This document shows positions 1-10,526 of a stretch of 64,000 nt of DNA, piece after piece; the first letter of the stretch is position 1, and each line of letters starts with the position of its first letter. The DNA lies in the NCBI GenBank assembly GCA_048158365.1, contig JBLLNL010000001.1. One strand, written 5' to 3'. The position numbers were made by a program, and so were the translations under genes. Below the pieces are notes generated by a model. The model worked only from the letters and a program-made list of their open reading frames with translations, was not told the origin of the DNA and made no database searches. This stretch comes from Azoarcus_F sp048158365 (GTDB lineage Bacteria; Pseudomonadota; Gammaproteobacteria; Burkholderiales; Rhodocyclaceae).

Positions 1-9
1 ATTTTCAGA

Positions 10-38
10 CCACGATTAACGCAATCACGTAATCGTGG
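10..38 (-). terminator. Hairpin downstream of the copper-receptor gene
   Basis: Nine-base perfect arms (CCACGATTA at 10-18, TAATCGTGG at 30-38) with an 11-base loop lie just past the stop of the receptor gene read leftwards. No long U-tract follows, so it may be a weak terminator or an mRNA 3' stabilising stem. Only position and symmetry support it. Confidence 0.35.
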
Positions 39-64
39 CCCGTCCCCGATTTATCTAATCTGGC

Positions 65-2362
65 TCAGAACGTGACGTTCAATCCGGCATAAATGGAGCG
101 TCCCATGCCGGGCACGACGTTCCCCCAGCGCGGGACGATGCCGACCGGTGTGGAGGTCATCGTCGTGCCCTGGCCCAGGTAGGCGCCACCCAGCGGCAGG
201 CGATAGAACCGGTCGAAGAGGTTCTCGACCCCGAAGTCGACCCGCGCCTGCTTCCACGAGTAGCTCGCGCGCGCATTGACCAGTCCGAAGCCGGAGGTCT
301 CGACCTCGTTGCGTACCTCCGAGACCCGGGTCTTGGCCGTCACGCCTTCCACTTCGATGCCGTTGTCCCACCCACCGATTCTGTGCGTGAGGGTGAGCTT
401 GGCATTGAGCGGCATGATGTTGTAGAGGCGATCACCGGTGTCGCGGTTCTTGCCGTTGGTGTAGTTGAGCAGGCCCTTGACGCCCCACTCGCCCCAGGCC
501 GTCCTGCCCAGCGGCGCCTGTCCCGACAGGTCGACGCCATAGAGCCGCGCCGACTGGTTCGCCAGTTGCAGGAAGACGAAGCTGTCGGTGGCACTCAGGT
601 TGGCTTCGGTGCATGCGCCGCCAAGGCTGGTCGGGCAGCGGACTGCGTCGATGTAGTCGCTGACACGCGTGTAGTAGGGCGTGGCCTTGAACTCCCAGCT
701 GCGATCGGGGGCATGCCAATCGAAGGTCGCGCTCACGGTGTATGCCTTTTCCGGCTCCAGGTCGATGTCGCCCACATAACCGTTCCCGTCGCCGAACCAG
801 TTGACCATCAGCATCTCCATGCCGCGTGTGCGCCACGTGTAGCGCTCGTACAGGCTGGGTGAGCGCACTTTGCGGGCGATACCGAACTCGATGTCGCGGG
901 TGGCATCGAGCGTGTATCGCGCAAGTGCGGTGAAGTCCCAGTTGTTGTCGGTGCGCTCGCGATCCCGGGCGTTGAACGCGTCGGCCTGGCTCTGGCCGCC
1001 CGCCATGGCGCTGTACGGCGACACTGGACCGGCATCGGTTCGCACCCGCTCGAATCGGGCGCCGACCAGCGTGTTCCAGCGGGCGTGGGCTTGCGATTCC
1101 CACTCGGCGAAGACTGCGTTGCGGTTACGTTCGCCGTCGTTGATGTTCACGAAGGTGTCGGGCCACATCCCGCCACCCGAGGCCGGCCACCAGTCGTCCA
1201 GCCGGTAGCGCTGGAACTCGGTCCCGACGCGCAGCACGTCGCCCTGCGCGAGATCGATGTCGGCCTTGATCGTGCCGCCGATGGTCCGGCTCTCGGTGTA
1301 CATCGGCATGCCCTGCGCGCATGCGGGACTGATGGGCGAGCAAGGGACAGGGTTGATGGCGGCTGCGCCGCCCGAGGCGGATCCATAGAAGAAGCGCTTG
1401 TCGTCGCCGAAGTCCATGAAGTGGTCGACCGTTTCCCGATAGGCACCGGCTTCCAGCGTGCCCCACTCGAACTGACCCAGGTAGCGCAGGTTCACGCTGA
1501 GTTGCTCGTTGTCGAGCAGGTCCATGCGCTGGTTAGGCCACAGCTGGTAGGGCATGTCCTGATAGCCGACGCGGGCTTCGAAGAGCTGGTCGCTCCCGCG
1601 GAAAGCCAAGCCGAGGTTGTGGTTGCGGGTGTCGTAGGCGGTCGAACCCACTTCGTCGAGTGACAGGGTGTGTCCGGCCCGACCGGTTTCACGGAAAGTC
1701 TTGAAGTCGCCGCCGGCCGTGTAGTTGTTCGCCTTGCTCAGCGCGCCGCTGTAGCTCAGGTTGAACGATTCCGTGGCGTAGGTGGCGGACAGATTGACGC
1801 CGCGGGCGTTGTTGTTGCTTCGAAAGAACGTCCCTGCTTCGCCTTGTGCGAGAGGTGCCTCGCCAGGCGCGGCAAAATCCGGCGCGGGTGTGCTCGCGAT
1901 GATCGTGCCGCCGATGCTGTCGCCACCGACGCTCACCGGCGTGATGCCGGCATAGACCTGCAACGCACCCACGTTGGTCGGATCGAGGTATGACAATGGG
2001 GGATTCATGTGATTCGGACAGGAAGCGATCAGGTCCATGCCGTCGACCTTGATGCGCAGCCGGTTGTCGGCCAGGCCACGGATCACCGGCAGGCTCGATA
2101 CGCCGCCGGCGCCATAAATGCTCATTCCGGGTACCTCGCGAAGCAGTGTCGCAGTGTCACTGGTCGCCGATCGAAGGGACTGGACGGTGCCGGTGCCGAC
2201 CGCCGACGAGCCGATGAGTGACGGGTCGTCGCGACGGGCTTCGACCACGATCGGAGTGAGGGTGACGTCCTGGGCGGTGGCCAGCGGGGCGAAGGGAAGC
2301 AGGGCGAGCGCCAGCGATAAGCGGCGTGGACGGACGGGTGCGCAATGATGTCGAGTGTTCAT
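65..2362 (-). CDS. TonB-dependent copper receptor (OprC/NosA-like)
   Basis: This is a 765-residue outer-membrane beta-barrel receptor that probably takes up copper using TonB/ExbBD energy. A signal peptide covers about residues 1-31, a TonB box (LTPIVVEA) follows at about 35-42, then a plug domain. The plug carries CPNHMN at about 115-120, the Cys/Met/His-rich segment typical of the OprC/NosA copper receptor family. The C-terminus ends in Phe, as barrel proteins do. I chose the ATG at 2362 over an ATG 14 codons upstream because AGGA sits about 7 bases before it and the signal peptide begins there. A DUF2946 gene lies about 100 bp upstream on the same strand, a common partner of such receptors. 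The metal is inferred from the motif only. Confidence 0.85.
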   Translation of the reverse strand: MNTRHHCAPVRPRRLSLALALLPFAPLATAQDVTLTPIVVEARRDDPSLIGSSAVGTGTVQSLRSATSDTATLLREVPGMSIYGAGGVSSLPVIRGLADNRLRIKVDGMDLIASCPNHMNPPLSYLDPTNVGALQVYAGITPVSVGGDSIGGTIIASTPAPDFAAPGEAPLAQGEAGTFFRSNNNARGVNLSATYATESFNLSYSGALSKANNYTAGGDFKTFRETGRAGHTLSLDEVGSTAYDTRNHNLGLAFRGSDQLFEARVGYQDMPYQLWPNQRMDLLDNEQLSVNLRYLGQFEWGTLEAGAYRETVDHFMDFGDDKRFFYGSASGGAAAINPVPCSPISPACAQGMPMYTESRTIGGTIKADIDLAQGDVLRVGTEFQRYRLDDWWPASGGGMWPDTFVNINDGERNRNAVFAEWESQAHARWNTLVGARFERVRTDAGPVSPYSAMAGGQSQADAFNARDRERTDNNWDFTALARYTLDATRDIEFGIARKVRSPSLYERYTWRTRGMEMLMVNWFGDGNGYVGDIDLEPEKAYTVSATFDWHAPDRSWEFKATPYYTRVSDYIDAVRCPTSLGGACTEANLSATDSFVFLQLANQSARLYGVDLSGQAPLGRTAWGEWGVKGLLNYTNGKNRDTGDRLYNIMPLNAKLTLTHRIGGWDNGIEVEGVTAKTRVSEVRNEVETSGFGLVNARASYSWKQARVDFGVENLFDRFYRLPLGGAYLGQGTTMTSTPVGIVPRWGNVVPGMGRSIYAGLNVTF

Positions 2363-2462
2363 GTCGATTCCTGAAGAGTGACCGTTGTCGTGTGCCGCAA
2401 TCACGCACCGTCTGCCGCACAGGGGCGGGCAGACCGTGTGGTTGCGGCTGATCGATGGGACT

Positions 2463-2873
2463 TCAGGAAAGCAGGGGCGGGGCGCGCGGAGGCGGGTGGA
2501 GGGTCAGGAAATCCGTGCCCGGCTCGTCCGTCGAGAATGCGCTGCCCGATGTCGGGTACGCCAGAGGCGGAAGGGGCTGAGGTGCGGCGGACGGAGGCGG
2601 GCCAGCAAACGATGCCGCGGCACAGACCAGGCACTCGGCCATCTGTGTCGCCGCCGGAGGATCGTCCTGCCCGTCCTGTTCGGCCTCGGGCAGAAGGATG
2701 CGTTCGATGCCGAACGGTGTGCACACTTCACCCCATGCGCCCGACCCAGATGCGAGCATGCGCGCATGATGCTGCGCACTGGCGTAGCCGAGCCCCAGAT
2801 GCGACAGGGTTGCCAGGAAGGCGAGCCACAGCGCGATACGAGGCAGTCGAAGGCCGGGTCGGAATCGTGTCAT
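2463..2873 (-). CDS. DUF2946 family protein
   Basis: This is a 136-residue protein with an N-terminal hydrophobic segment (about 12-32) that may be a signal or anchor. A Cys51 and a CLVC motif (Cys81/Cys84) are followed by a Pro-rich tail. DUF2946 proteins are small, often carry this CxxC and commonly sit just upstream of metal-related TonB receptors, as here. The function of the family is unknown; a periplasmic role in copper binding or relay is only an inference from context. No convincing ribosome-binding site precedes the ATG at 2873, so the start is uncertain. Confidence 0.7.
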   Translation of the reverse strand: MTRFRPGLRLPRIALWLAFLATLSHLGLGYASAQHHARMLASGSGAWGEVCTPFGIERILLPEAEQDGQDDPPAATQMAECLVCAAASFAGPPPSAAPQPLPPLAYPTSGSAFSTDEPGTDFLTLHPPPRAPPLLS

Positions 2874-2982
2874 TTGGATCAGGAGGCTATCACGCGTGTA
2901 AAAGAGCGGATTTGATCTCGATCAGATGGACGGTGGCATGCATCACGGACAGGCGGTCGTGCAGCCGATAGCGTCGTCTCAA

Positions 2983-3323
<341 letters not shown>

Positions 3324-5800
3324 ATCGGTCTGTCCTGCCAGCAGGGCGGAGGTTGCCAGGCCGCGACCCAGGCCGGGATGTCCGCGGCCGGCATCGGGCG
3401 GGCGATGCGGTAGCCCTGGGCGAGTTCGCAGCCCAGGTCGAGCAGACGTTCGCCATGCGCGTCGGTCTCGACGCCCTCGGCGATCGGCACCCGCTGGAAC
3501 GCGCGCGCGAGCCCCAGGATGCCCTCCAGGATGGCGAGATCTTCCGGGTCGTCGAGCATGTCGCGCAAGAAGCTGCGGTCGATTTTCAGCGTCCGGGCGG
3601 GCAGACGCTTCAGGTAGGTAAGCGACGAATAGCCGGTGCCGAAGTCGTCCAGCGCAAAGCCCACGCCCAGCGCCACGCAGTTGCCGATGATGCGTGACAC
3701 CAGCGCGAGATCCGCCAGCGCGCTGGTTTCCAGGACCTCGAGTTCGAGCTGATCCGCCGGCAGGTCGGGATGGGCGGCGAGCTTCTCGCGCAGACGCGGC
3801 AGGAAGTCGGTGTGCTGCAGTTGATGCGCGCTGACGTTGACGCTGACCGGCAGGTTCAGGCCGCGCCTGCGCCAGGCCGACATCTGCGCGAGCGCGGACT
3901 CGAGCACCCAGTAGCCGAGCGCGTCGCCGAGCGGATGGTTCTCGATCACCGGCAGGAATTCGGCCGGCGGCAGCAGGCCGCGCTCGGGATGCTGCCAGCG
4001 GATCAGCGCTTCCATGCCGACCACCGCGCCGCTGCGCATGTTGACCTTGGGTTGGTAGTGCAGCACGAACCCGTGATCGAGCAGTGCCTGCCGGATCTGC
4101 TCCAGGCTCGCGTGATGGCCGCGTACGGCACGATCGTGCACCATGTCGAAGAAGTGGTAGCGGTTCTTGCCCGACAGCTTGGCCTGGTACATCGCCTGAT
4201 CGGCCTGGCGCAGCAGCTGGTCGGCGTCGATCGACTCGTCCTGCGGGTAGAAGGTCACGCCCAGGCTCGCGGAGACCTGCAGTACGACACCGTCCTCGTC
4301 CACCTCTTCGGCGGCAGCGCCGAGCAGGCGCATCAGCGTGGGTTTGCAGGCGTCGATGTCAGGCAGGTCCAGAAGCACCGCGACGAACTCGTCGCCGCCG
4401 AGGCGGGCGAGCGTGTCGCCTTCGTGCAGCGCGTGCCGCATGCGATCGGCCGCTGCGATCAGCACGCGGTCGCCCGCGTCATGCCCGTAGCGGTCGTTGA
4501 TCGCCTTGAAGCCGTCGAGATCGAGATAGGCGATGGTCAGCGTGGAGCCGCGCCGCACGGCCTGGACCATGGCCTGCTGCATGCGGTCGGCCAGCAGCGC
4601 GCGGTTCGGCAGGTTGGTCAGCGGGTCGTAATGGGCGATGTGCTCGAGTTGCCGCTGCTGCGCCTTCTGCAGCGAGATGTCACGCACCGTGCCCTGCACC
4701 AGCAGCCTGCCGGACAGCTCCGTGCGGGTGAGCAGCACGGTACAGGGGATCTCGTCACCGTCCAGCCGCCGGTGGGTCCACTCGCCGAAGCACGAACCGT
4801 CGCGCACTGCGGTCTCGAGCATCTCGCGCGCCAGTTCGGCCGAGGGCCGGCCGTCGGGCTGGAAGGGGGGCGATACGTCGGCCGGCCCCAGTGTCAGTAG
4901 TTGATCCAGGTTGTCGGCGCCGAACAGCTCCACCATCGCCGGATTGCCGGCGAGAAAGCGCCAGTCGGGCGGCGACATTACCATCAGCGCATCACGCGAC
5001 TGGTGGAACAGCACGCGGTAGCGCTCATCGCTGTCCTTCAGGGCCGCCTCGGCCGCCTTGCGCTCGGTGATGTCGAGTGCGATCTCCAAGCGCACGTATT
5101 GACCGTCGTCCCACGAGATGGCCTGGTCGTGGAGCTGAAACCAGCGCTGCAGCATCGGGTTGTGGTACTCCCACACCACCGGGGGCGCCGGTTTGCCATC
5201 CGCGTCGAGCAGTCGATCGTTGGTGCAGAAGTCGCACGGTTGGGGCATGCCGGCCTGCATGATCTTCCAGCAGGTCTTGCCGACGACGTCGCCCAGCAAT
5301 GCGCGGGCATGCGCGTTGATGAACAGCACTTCGTGCGTGTCCATGTCGGCCACGTACACCGCGGCGCTGCAGCCGTCCAGGATGCTGAGCAGACGCTGGT
5401 GTGCGGTGACCAGCGCGTCGGATTTGGCCCGCAGTGCATCGGCCATCCGTTTCGCGCAGTCCGCGAGCTCATGGAGGGTACGCTCCGGCCCCGGCGGGTG
5501 TCCGATCGCGACTTCACGTGCGAGCTGGTTGAGCAGATCGACCAACTGACGATGCTGCTCATCGATCGTGCCTATGCCGGTATCGAGGCTGTCGTTGCAT
5601 GGAAAGATGTCGATCGCGTTCATGCCGAACCTGGATGGAGGGTAGGCGTCATCGAGGCCGCATACGGATGGCGATTAATGTTCTTTTGCCTTCGGTATCG
5701 AGCCCATGCCTGCCAGAATGGAAAGCATAGGGTAGCACCCGGCGCGCGATCCATTCGCCCTTCATTTCGCCGTGACCCGATGATTCGAGGAGAAGAAACG

Positions 5801-6715
5801 ATGAACGCCACCGCCTTCGACTGGACCGGTTTCGAGGTCCGGCACTTCGATGTGAATGGAGTCAGGATCCGGGCCCGGGTGGATACCGATGCCCGTGACG
5901 GTCGGCCGGTGATGGTACTGGTGCACGGCTACCCGCAATGCCATGTGATGTGGCGGCGGGTGGCGCAGGCGCTGCGGCAGGACTTCTTTATCGTGATGCC
6001 GGACCTGCGGGGCTACGGCGATTCGACCTGTCCGCCGGACGAGCCGGATCATGCGCAGGCGAGCAAGCGGGCGATGGCAGCGGACGTGATTGCGGTCATG
6101 GATGCGCTCGGCGTGCAGCGCTTTCTTCTGTGCGGCCACGACCGCGGCGCGCGCGTCGCGCACCGGCTGGTGCTGGATCATCCGGGCCGGGTCGCGCGCC
6201 TGTGCCTGATCGACATCGCGCCGACGCTGGACATGTACGAGCACACCGACATGGCGTTCGCGCGGGCCTACTACCACTGGTTCTTCCTGATCCAGCCGGC
6301 GCCGCTGCCCGAGATGATGATCGGCCCGGTCGCGCGCGACTATCTGCTCGCCAATCTGGGTGGCTGGGGTGCGGGCGGGCTGAACCACATCGAAACGGAC
6401 GCACGGGCCGAGTACGAGCGCTGCTTTTGCCGCCCCGAAGCGGTCCACGCGGCGTGCGAGGACTATCGCGCCAGCGCCGGCATCGACCTGACGCACGACC
6501 GCGCGAGCCGTGCGCACGGGGGGCGGATCGATTGCGACACGCTGGTGCTGTGGGGCGAGCGCGGCGTGGTCCACCGTCTGTTCGACCCGCTCGTACTGTG
6601 GCAGGCGCAGTGTGCGGGGCGGGTCGTGGGTGAACCGATGCCTGCGGGGCATTTCATTCCGGAAGAACTGCCGGACGCGACCGCGGCGGCGCTGAAGCGC
6701 TTCATGCACGGATGA
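5801..6715 (+). CDS. Alpha/beta hydrolase, fluoroacetate/haloacetate dehalogenase-like
   Basis: This 304-residue protein belongs to the haloacetate dehalogenase branch of alpha/beta hydrolases, which cleave C-F or C-Cl bonds of haloacetates hydrolytically. The diagnostic GHDRGAR motif gives nucleophile Asp114 and carboxylate-binding Arg115/Arg118. LIDIAPT supplies Asp138, HWFF supplies His159/Trp160 of the halide pocket, CEDYRA supplies the pocket Tyr, and the late AGHF carries the catalytic His. Their spacing closely follows the characterised fluoroacetate dehalogenases. The start at 5801 follows a strong GAGGAGA; longer upstream starts lack one. The substrate is inferred; many relatives act on other small acids or epoxides. 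Confidence 0.85.
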   Translation: MNATAFDWTGFEVRHFDVNGVRIRARVDTDARDGRPVMVLVHGYPQCHVMWRRVAQALRQDFFIVMPDLRGYGDSTCPPDEPDHAQASKRAMAADVIAVMDALGVQRFLLCGHDRGARVAHRLVLDHPGRVARLCLIDIAPTLDMYEHTDMAFARAYYHWFFLIQPAPLPEMMIGPVARDYLLANLGGWGAGGLNHIETDARAEYERCFCRPEAVHAACEDYRASAGIDLTHDRASRAHGGRIDCDTLVLWGERGVVHRLFDPLVLWQAQCAGRVVGEPMPAGHFIPEELPDATAAALKRFMHG

Positions 6716-6745
6716 GTGTGACAACAGACCATGGAGGGTCTTGAG

Positions 6746-7240
6746 ATGTGGTTACGAAACTTTTCGATCGGTGTCTTGATGCTCTTGCTGGCGGGCTGTG
6801 CCGGGTTCGGCCAGACGCGCGTGTTTTCGACCGAAGCCGAACTGCTCGACCGGCGTGGAACGCCGGACCGGGTGTGGGCCAACAATGACGGTACGCGTAC
6901 GCTCGAGTATTCGAGGCAGCCGATGGGCATCCGCAACTGGATGTATACGGTCGATGCAAACGGAGGGGTCGTCGCGCAGTTCGATGCGCTCACGCGCGAG
7001 AACCTTCGCCGGGTCAGGGCCGGCATGACGACGGAGGAGGTGGAGCGCCTGCTCGGTCGGCATCGGGAGGTCAACCGTTTCCGGCTGTCGGGCGAGGAGG
7101 TGTGGAACTGGAACGTCGAGAACGAGGGGGCGGGCCTGCAAGCGACGTTGTTCAACGTGCACTTCGTCGATGGTGTCGTCAAGCACACCAGCTTCACGCT
7201 GATATCGCCGGGAAACGGAGAGTCGGACCGGGGCGAATGA
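6746..7240 (+). CDS. Outer-membrane lipoprotein, BamE/SmpA-like
   Basis: This is a 164-residue predicted lipoprotein. The signal peptide ends in a lipobox LLAGC, so the Cys would be lipidated. The rest resembles the small SmpA/OmlA (BamE-like) fold, with the typical VRAGMTTEEVERLLG helix that starts such domains. The ATG at 6746 is preferred to the one at 6731 because GGAGGG lies 7 bases before it, inside the longer reading frame. It follows the hydrolase gene by 30 bp on the same strand. The role is unknown beyond envelope association. Confidence 0.75.
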   Translation: MWLRNFSIGVLMLLLAGCAGFGQTRVFSTEAELLDRRGTPDRVWANNDGTRTLEYSRQPMGIRNWMYTVDANGGVVAQFDALTRENLRRVRAGMTTEEVERLLGRHREVNRFRLSGEEVWNWNVENEGAGLQATLFNVHFVDGVVKHTSFTLISPGNGESDRGE

Positions 7241-7241
7241 C

Positions 7242-7463
7242 GTGAGCGCATGCATTCCCGACCCTTGCGCCGCCGTGTGGCCGACTGCGCAGGCGCGGTT
7301 CCTGCTTTCCATGGTGCAGATGGCGGGCATGCTGGTCGGCGTGCTGATGGGCCTGCTCGCGGACGTCATCGGTTTGCGCCGCAGCGTGATCATCGGCCAG
7401 GTGGTGCTGGCGGCGGCGAGTCTGGTCGGCATGTGGGCGGTGGTGTCGGCCGCGGTGGCGGTG
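7242..7463 (+). pseudogene. Relic of a major-facilitator transporter
   Basis: An open frame starting at GTG 7242 encodes LLSMVQMAGMLVGVLMG then LADVIGLRRS. This matches the second transmembrane helix and motif A of MFS permeases, followed by most of a third helix. The sequence then loses similarity and runs in frame into the transglycosylase gene. Neither the rest of the transporter nor its first helix is present, so this is a fragment of a much longer gene. Any read-through fusion with the next gene is probably accidental. Confidence 0.55.
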
Positions 7464-7556
7464 TGGGTTGTGGCTCGGGTACCGTCCGACCGCCTCCGTC
7501 GCGGGACGGGAACTCCGGCTAGAATGATCGGAAGCAATGCGAAAAGAAGTGAGGCG

Positions 7557-8459
7557 ATGCGCCTGTCCATGAAGGTCCTTCGAGTGCTGATTGCCGCGCT
7601 GGTCATGGGCCTGCTCGGCGTCGCCGCGCATGCGCAAGGCCACCGGCAGGCGTGGGCCGGGGAGCCGCCTGCGGTCGCGCGATTGCTGCAGGAGGGCGAT
7701 CGCGCCGAACGCAACCGCCAGTTCGCGAAGGCGGCTGCACGTTATTGCACGGCCGCGCGCTTCGGCAGTGCCGAGGCCCAGTTCCGGCTCGGTCGGCTCT
7801 ACCAGAGCGGGCGCGGCGTGCGGCGCGATGCGGCGATCAGCGCGACGCTGTTCCGTGTGGCCGCCCAGCGCGGCCATGTGCAGGCGCGCAAGTCGCTCGG
7901 CCAGGCCCGCCACCCCTTCGTGCTGCCCGACTGCCTCAATGGCGGCCGCTCCGTGCTGCATGAAGGCATTCCCGCGGATTTTGCGCCGATCATCCTTGCG
8001 GGTGATCCGGGCAACGTGACCGGTGCGCGCCGGCCGCACGCGCAACTTGTCGCGCGGCTGGCCCCGAAGTTCGGGGTGGATCCGCGCCTCGCGCTGGCGA
8101 TCGCGCGGGCCGAGTCGGACTTCGACCCGCTTGCGCGTTCGGCCAAGAATGCCCAGGGGCTGATGCAGCTGATTCCCGAAACGGCCGAGCGCTTCGGTGT
8201 GCGGGATTCGTTCGATCCGGAACAGAACGTGCGCGGCGGGCTCGCCTATCTCAAATGGCTGCTGCGGCGCTACGACGGCGACGTGATCCTGACCGCGGCC
8301 GCCTATAACGCGGGCGAAGGGGCAGTCGAACAATATGGTGGCGTGCCGCCCTTTGACGAGACCCGGGAATATGTTCGCCGCATCCTGAGCTTCTATCCCT
8401 TTCCACGCCATGTGTTTCCGGGGGACGGCGCCGTGGCGCTTGCGCCGGCGCAGCAGTGA
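7557..8459 (+). CDS. Lytic murein transglycosylase with Sel1-like repeats
   Basis: This 300-residue periplasmic enzyme should cleave the MurNAc-GlcNAc bond of peptidoglycan, forming the 1,6-anhydro product. A signal peptide covers about 1-26 (cut after AAHA). Sel1-type repeats at about 48-115 include EAQFRLGRLYQSGRGV. A family-23 (Slt-type) domain at about 160-280 has catalytic Glu186 in ARAESDF, then GLMQLIP and AAAYNAGEGAV. The ATG at 7557 follows GTGAGG and directly begins the signal peptide; the longer upstream frame reads through an MFS relic. A headless copy of its 3' third lies at 2983-3323. Confidence 0.88.
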   Translation: MRLSMKVLRVLIAALVMGLLGVAAHAQGHRQAWAGEPPAVARLLQEGDRAERNRQFAKAAARYCTAARFGSAEAQFRLGRLYQSGRGVRRDAAISATLFRVAAQRGHVQARKSLGQARHPFVLPDCLNGGRSVLHEGIPADFAPIILAGDPGNVTGARRPHAQLVARLAPKFGVDPRLALAIARAESDFDPLARSAKNAQGLMQLIPETAERFGVRDSFDPEQNVRGGLAYLKWLLRRYDGDVILTAAAYNAGEGAVEQYGGVPPFDETREYVRRILSFYPFPRHVFPGDGAVALAPAQQ

Positions 8460-8473
8460 CTCGGCAGTTGTTG

Positions 8474-9046
8474 TCAGCCGGTGACGGCCGCCTCCAGTCG
8501 GTCGAGGTCGAACCCCATCCGCGCGAGTCTTTCGAGCAAGGCCTGGTAGGCGGAGGGGGCGACCTGCGGTGTGCGGGACAGTATCCACAGGTACTTCCGG
8601 CCGGGTTCGCTGACCGCGGCGAGCTGGTAGTCCGGGTCGAGGTCGATGAGCCAGTAATCGCCCCACACGAACGGGATGAAAGACAGCCACGCGGGTGCGA
8701 AGCGAACCTTGAGCACGGGGGAATCCTCCGCGCCGATCTGACGGGCGATGCCGACCACCTCGATGAAGCGGTCGTCGTCGGTCCTGCAGCGGTTGGTGAC
8801 CTCTACCCGGCCATCGGCCTGAAGCCGATAGTGTGCGGTGGTGTCGCCGACACATTTGCGCTGGAACCAGTTCGGGTATTTCGCGACTTCGTGCCAGGTG
8901 CCCATGTAGCGCGGCACGTCCAGCGACGCGATGGGGGCGAGCGCGGCTGGCGATGAAGGTGTCGATTCGTCAGCATTTGCCGCGGCGATAGCCAGCGAGA
9001 GACCGGCCGCGAGGATCAGGCCGCATAACGGGAATCGAAGTTTCAT
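8474..9046 (-). CDS. Lipocalin (Blc-like)
   Basis: This 190-residue protein belongs to the bacterial lipocalin/apolipoprotein-D group, which bind lysophospholipids or other lipids in the envelope. The signature YMGTWHEVAKYPNWFQ marks the first strand, followed by FAPAWLSFIPFVWGDYWLIDLD and the late WILSRTP strand. The N-terminus (about 1-26) is a cleavable signal without a lipobox Cys, so unlike E. coli Blc it is probably soluble in the periplasm. The ATG at 9046 is chosen because it starts the signal peptide and has GAGGA 8 bases upstream; the frame continues open further upstream without motifs. Confidence 0.85.
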   Translation of the reverse strand: MKLRFPLCGLILAAGLSLAIAAANADESTPSSPAALAPIASLDVPRYMGTWHEVAKYPNWFQRKCVGDTTAHYRLQADGRVEVTNRCRTDDDRFIEVVGIARQIGAEDSPVLKVRFAPAWLSFIPFVWGDYWLIDLDPDYQLAAVSEPGRKYLWILSRTPQVAPSAYQALLERLARMGFDLDRLEAAVTG

Positions 9047-9179
9047 GGAGGCGTTCCTCGTGGATTGCTGTACGGTCGAGTGTATGCCTTCCCGAGGACG
9101 GTTGCGCACCCTGTCGATCGAGGAACTCTTTGGCCGCTCCGACGACTGAGCAGGACACCCGTCAAGCCGTGAGCCCACG

Positions 9180-9659
9180 ATGATCCGCACCCTCAAGGAA
9201 CTCTTCCGGACCCTCACCGATCTGCCGCAGGCCTCCGCCGATCAACGGCCGGAGGGGGTCGAGCACAGGCTGCAACTCGCGACCGCGGTGTTGCTGGTCG
9301 AGGTGATGCGGGCCGATTCGGACATCAAGGAGGCCGAACGTGACGCGGTCATCGACGCGCTCGAGGCCAAGTTCGCGCTGACCGGTGACGAGGTTGAACG
9401 GCTGTTCGAACTGGCCAAGGCGACGTCGCGCGATGCCCCGGACCTGTACACCTTCACGTCGCGCCTGAACAAGGGTTTCAGCCTCGAACAGAAGGTGCGC
9501 ATGGTCGAGCATCTGTGGGAGGTGGCCTATGCGGATGGCCATCTGAGCAATCACGAGAACCACCTGATGCTCAAGCTAGGCGATCTGCTCTACATCCCGC
9601 GTGGCGATTTCGTCGCCGCAAAACAACGGGCGCGCGCGTCGTTCGGGCTGGAGAGCTGA
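9180..9659 (+). CDS. TerB-like (tellurite-resistance fold) protein
   Basis: This 159-residue protein is predicted to be all-helical, with the two TerB half-motifs MRADSDIKEAERDAV and YADGHLSNHENHLM, whose acidic residues may bind a divalent metal. No signal peptide or membrane segment is present. No other ter gene is nearby, so tellurite resistance is not implied; stand-alone TerB proteins are common in proteobacteria and largely uncharacterised. Confidence 0.75.
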   Translation: MIRTLKELFRTLTDLPQASADQRPEGVEHRLQLATAVLLVEVMRADSDIKEAERDAVIDALEAKFALTGDEVERLFELAKATSRDAPDLYTFTSRLNKGFSLEQKVRMVEHLWEVAYADGHLSNHENHLMLKLGDLLYIPRGDFVAAKQRARASFGLES

Positions 9660-9758
9660 CTGCGGCAAGATCCGGCCGAACCGTGGAGCAGGTCGGCTAT
9701 GCTGGGCCAGTCCGCCGCCGTCGGAAGATGGTGAGGAAGCCTCGTCAAGGAGATGCCG

Positions 9759-10448
9759 ATGTGTGGTCGCTACGCGCTTTATGGGCCGGTCTCGCGCCTG
9801 CGTGAGACCTTCGACGCCGAGGTCGAGGGTTTCGACTTCGCGCCGCGCTACAACGCCGCTCCGATGCAGTGGTTGCCGGTGATCCGGCAGCGACCCGGCG
9901 GGGAGCGGGTGGTGCAGGCGCTGCGCTGGGGCCTGATTCCCGCATGGGCGAAGGATGAGGCGATCGCGACCCGGCTCATCAATGCGCGTGGCGAGACGGT
10001 GGCCGACAAGCCGTCCTTCCGCTCGGCGTTCAGGCGCCGGCGCTGCATCGTGCCAATGAACGGGTTCTACGAATGGCGGGCCGTTCCGGGCGGCAAGCAG
10101 CCGCATTACATTCATGCCGCCCACGACGCGCTGCTCGGTGTGGCCGGGCTGTGGGAACGCTGGACCCGACCTGGCGACGGCGAGTCGCTCGACACCTTCA
10201 CCGTGATCACCACCGACGCGAACGACGCGCTGCGCCCGCTGCACGACCGCATGCCGGTGATCCTGCCGCCCGAGGCCTACGGCACGTGGCTGGACGCCGG
10301 CGTGCCGGCGCAGGACGTCGCGTCGCTGATCAGGCCGGCCGCCGACCGACTGCTGCAATACCACGCGGTATCGACCGCGGTCGGAAACGTGCGCCACGAG
10401 AGCCCCGATCTGATCGTGCCAGCGAAATCGGGCTCCGGCGGCACCTGA
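9759..10448 (+). CDS. yedK: Abasic-site-crosslinking protein of the HMCES/YedK (SRAP) family
   Basis: This 229-residue protein shields abasic sites in single-stranded DNA by forming a thiazolidine crosslink through its N-terminal Cys. After Met removal Cys2 (MCGRY) is exposed, and the partner residues Asn75 (INARGE), Glu105 (GFYEW) and His162 (LHDRMPVIL) are all present. The start must be the ATG at 9759 rather than 9753, because Cys must be residue 2 and AGGAG is 6 bases upstream. It precedes an Ada-like methyltransferase gene by 78 bp, a reasonable DNA-repair pairing. Confidence 0.92.
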   Translation: MCGRYALYGPVSRLRETFDAEVEGFDFAPRYNAAPMQWLPVIRQRPGGERVVQALRWGLIPAWAKDEAIATRLINARGETVADKPSFRSAFRRRRCIVPMNGFYEWRAVPGGKQPHYIHAAHDALLGVAGLWERWTRPGDGESLDTFTVITTDANDALRPLHDRMPVILPPEAYGTWLDAGVPAQDVASLIRPAADRLLQYHAVSTAVGNVRHESPDLIVPAKSGSGGT

Positions 10449-10526
10449 AACCCCGAACCCTGCCTGCAGCTCGATCAGCGCAAGAATCGGATTGTCGGCA
10501 CGGTTTCGCTGACGCACACTGCGTGC

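Noticed and set aside
9180..9659. Tellurite resistance from the TerB-like gene
   Set aside because: No terC, terD, terE or terZ genes lie nearby; isolated TerB-fold proteins are common and not diagnostic.
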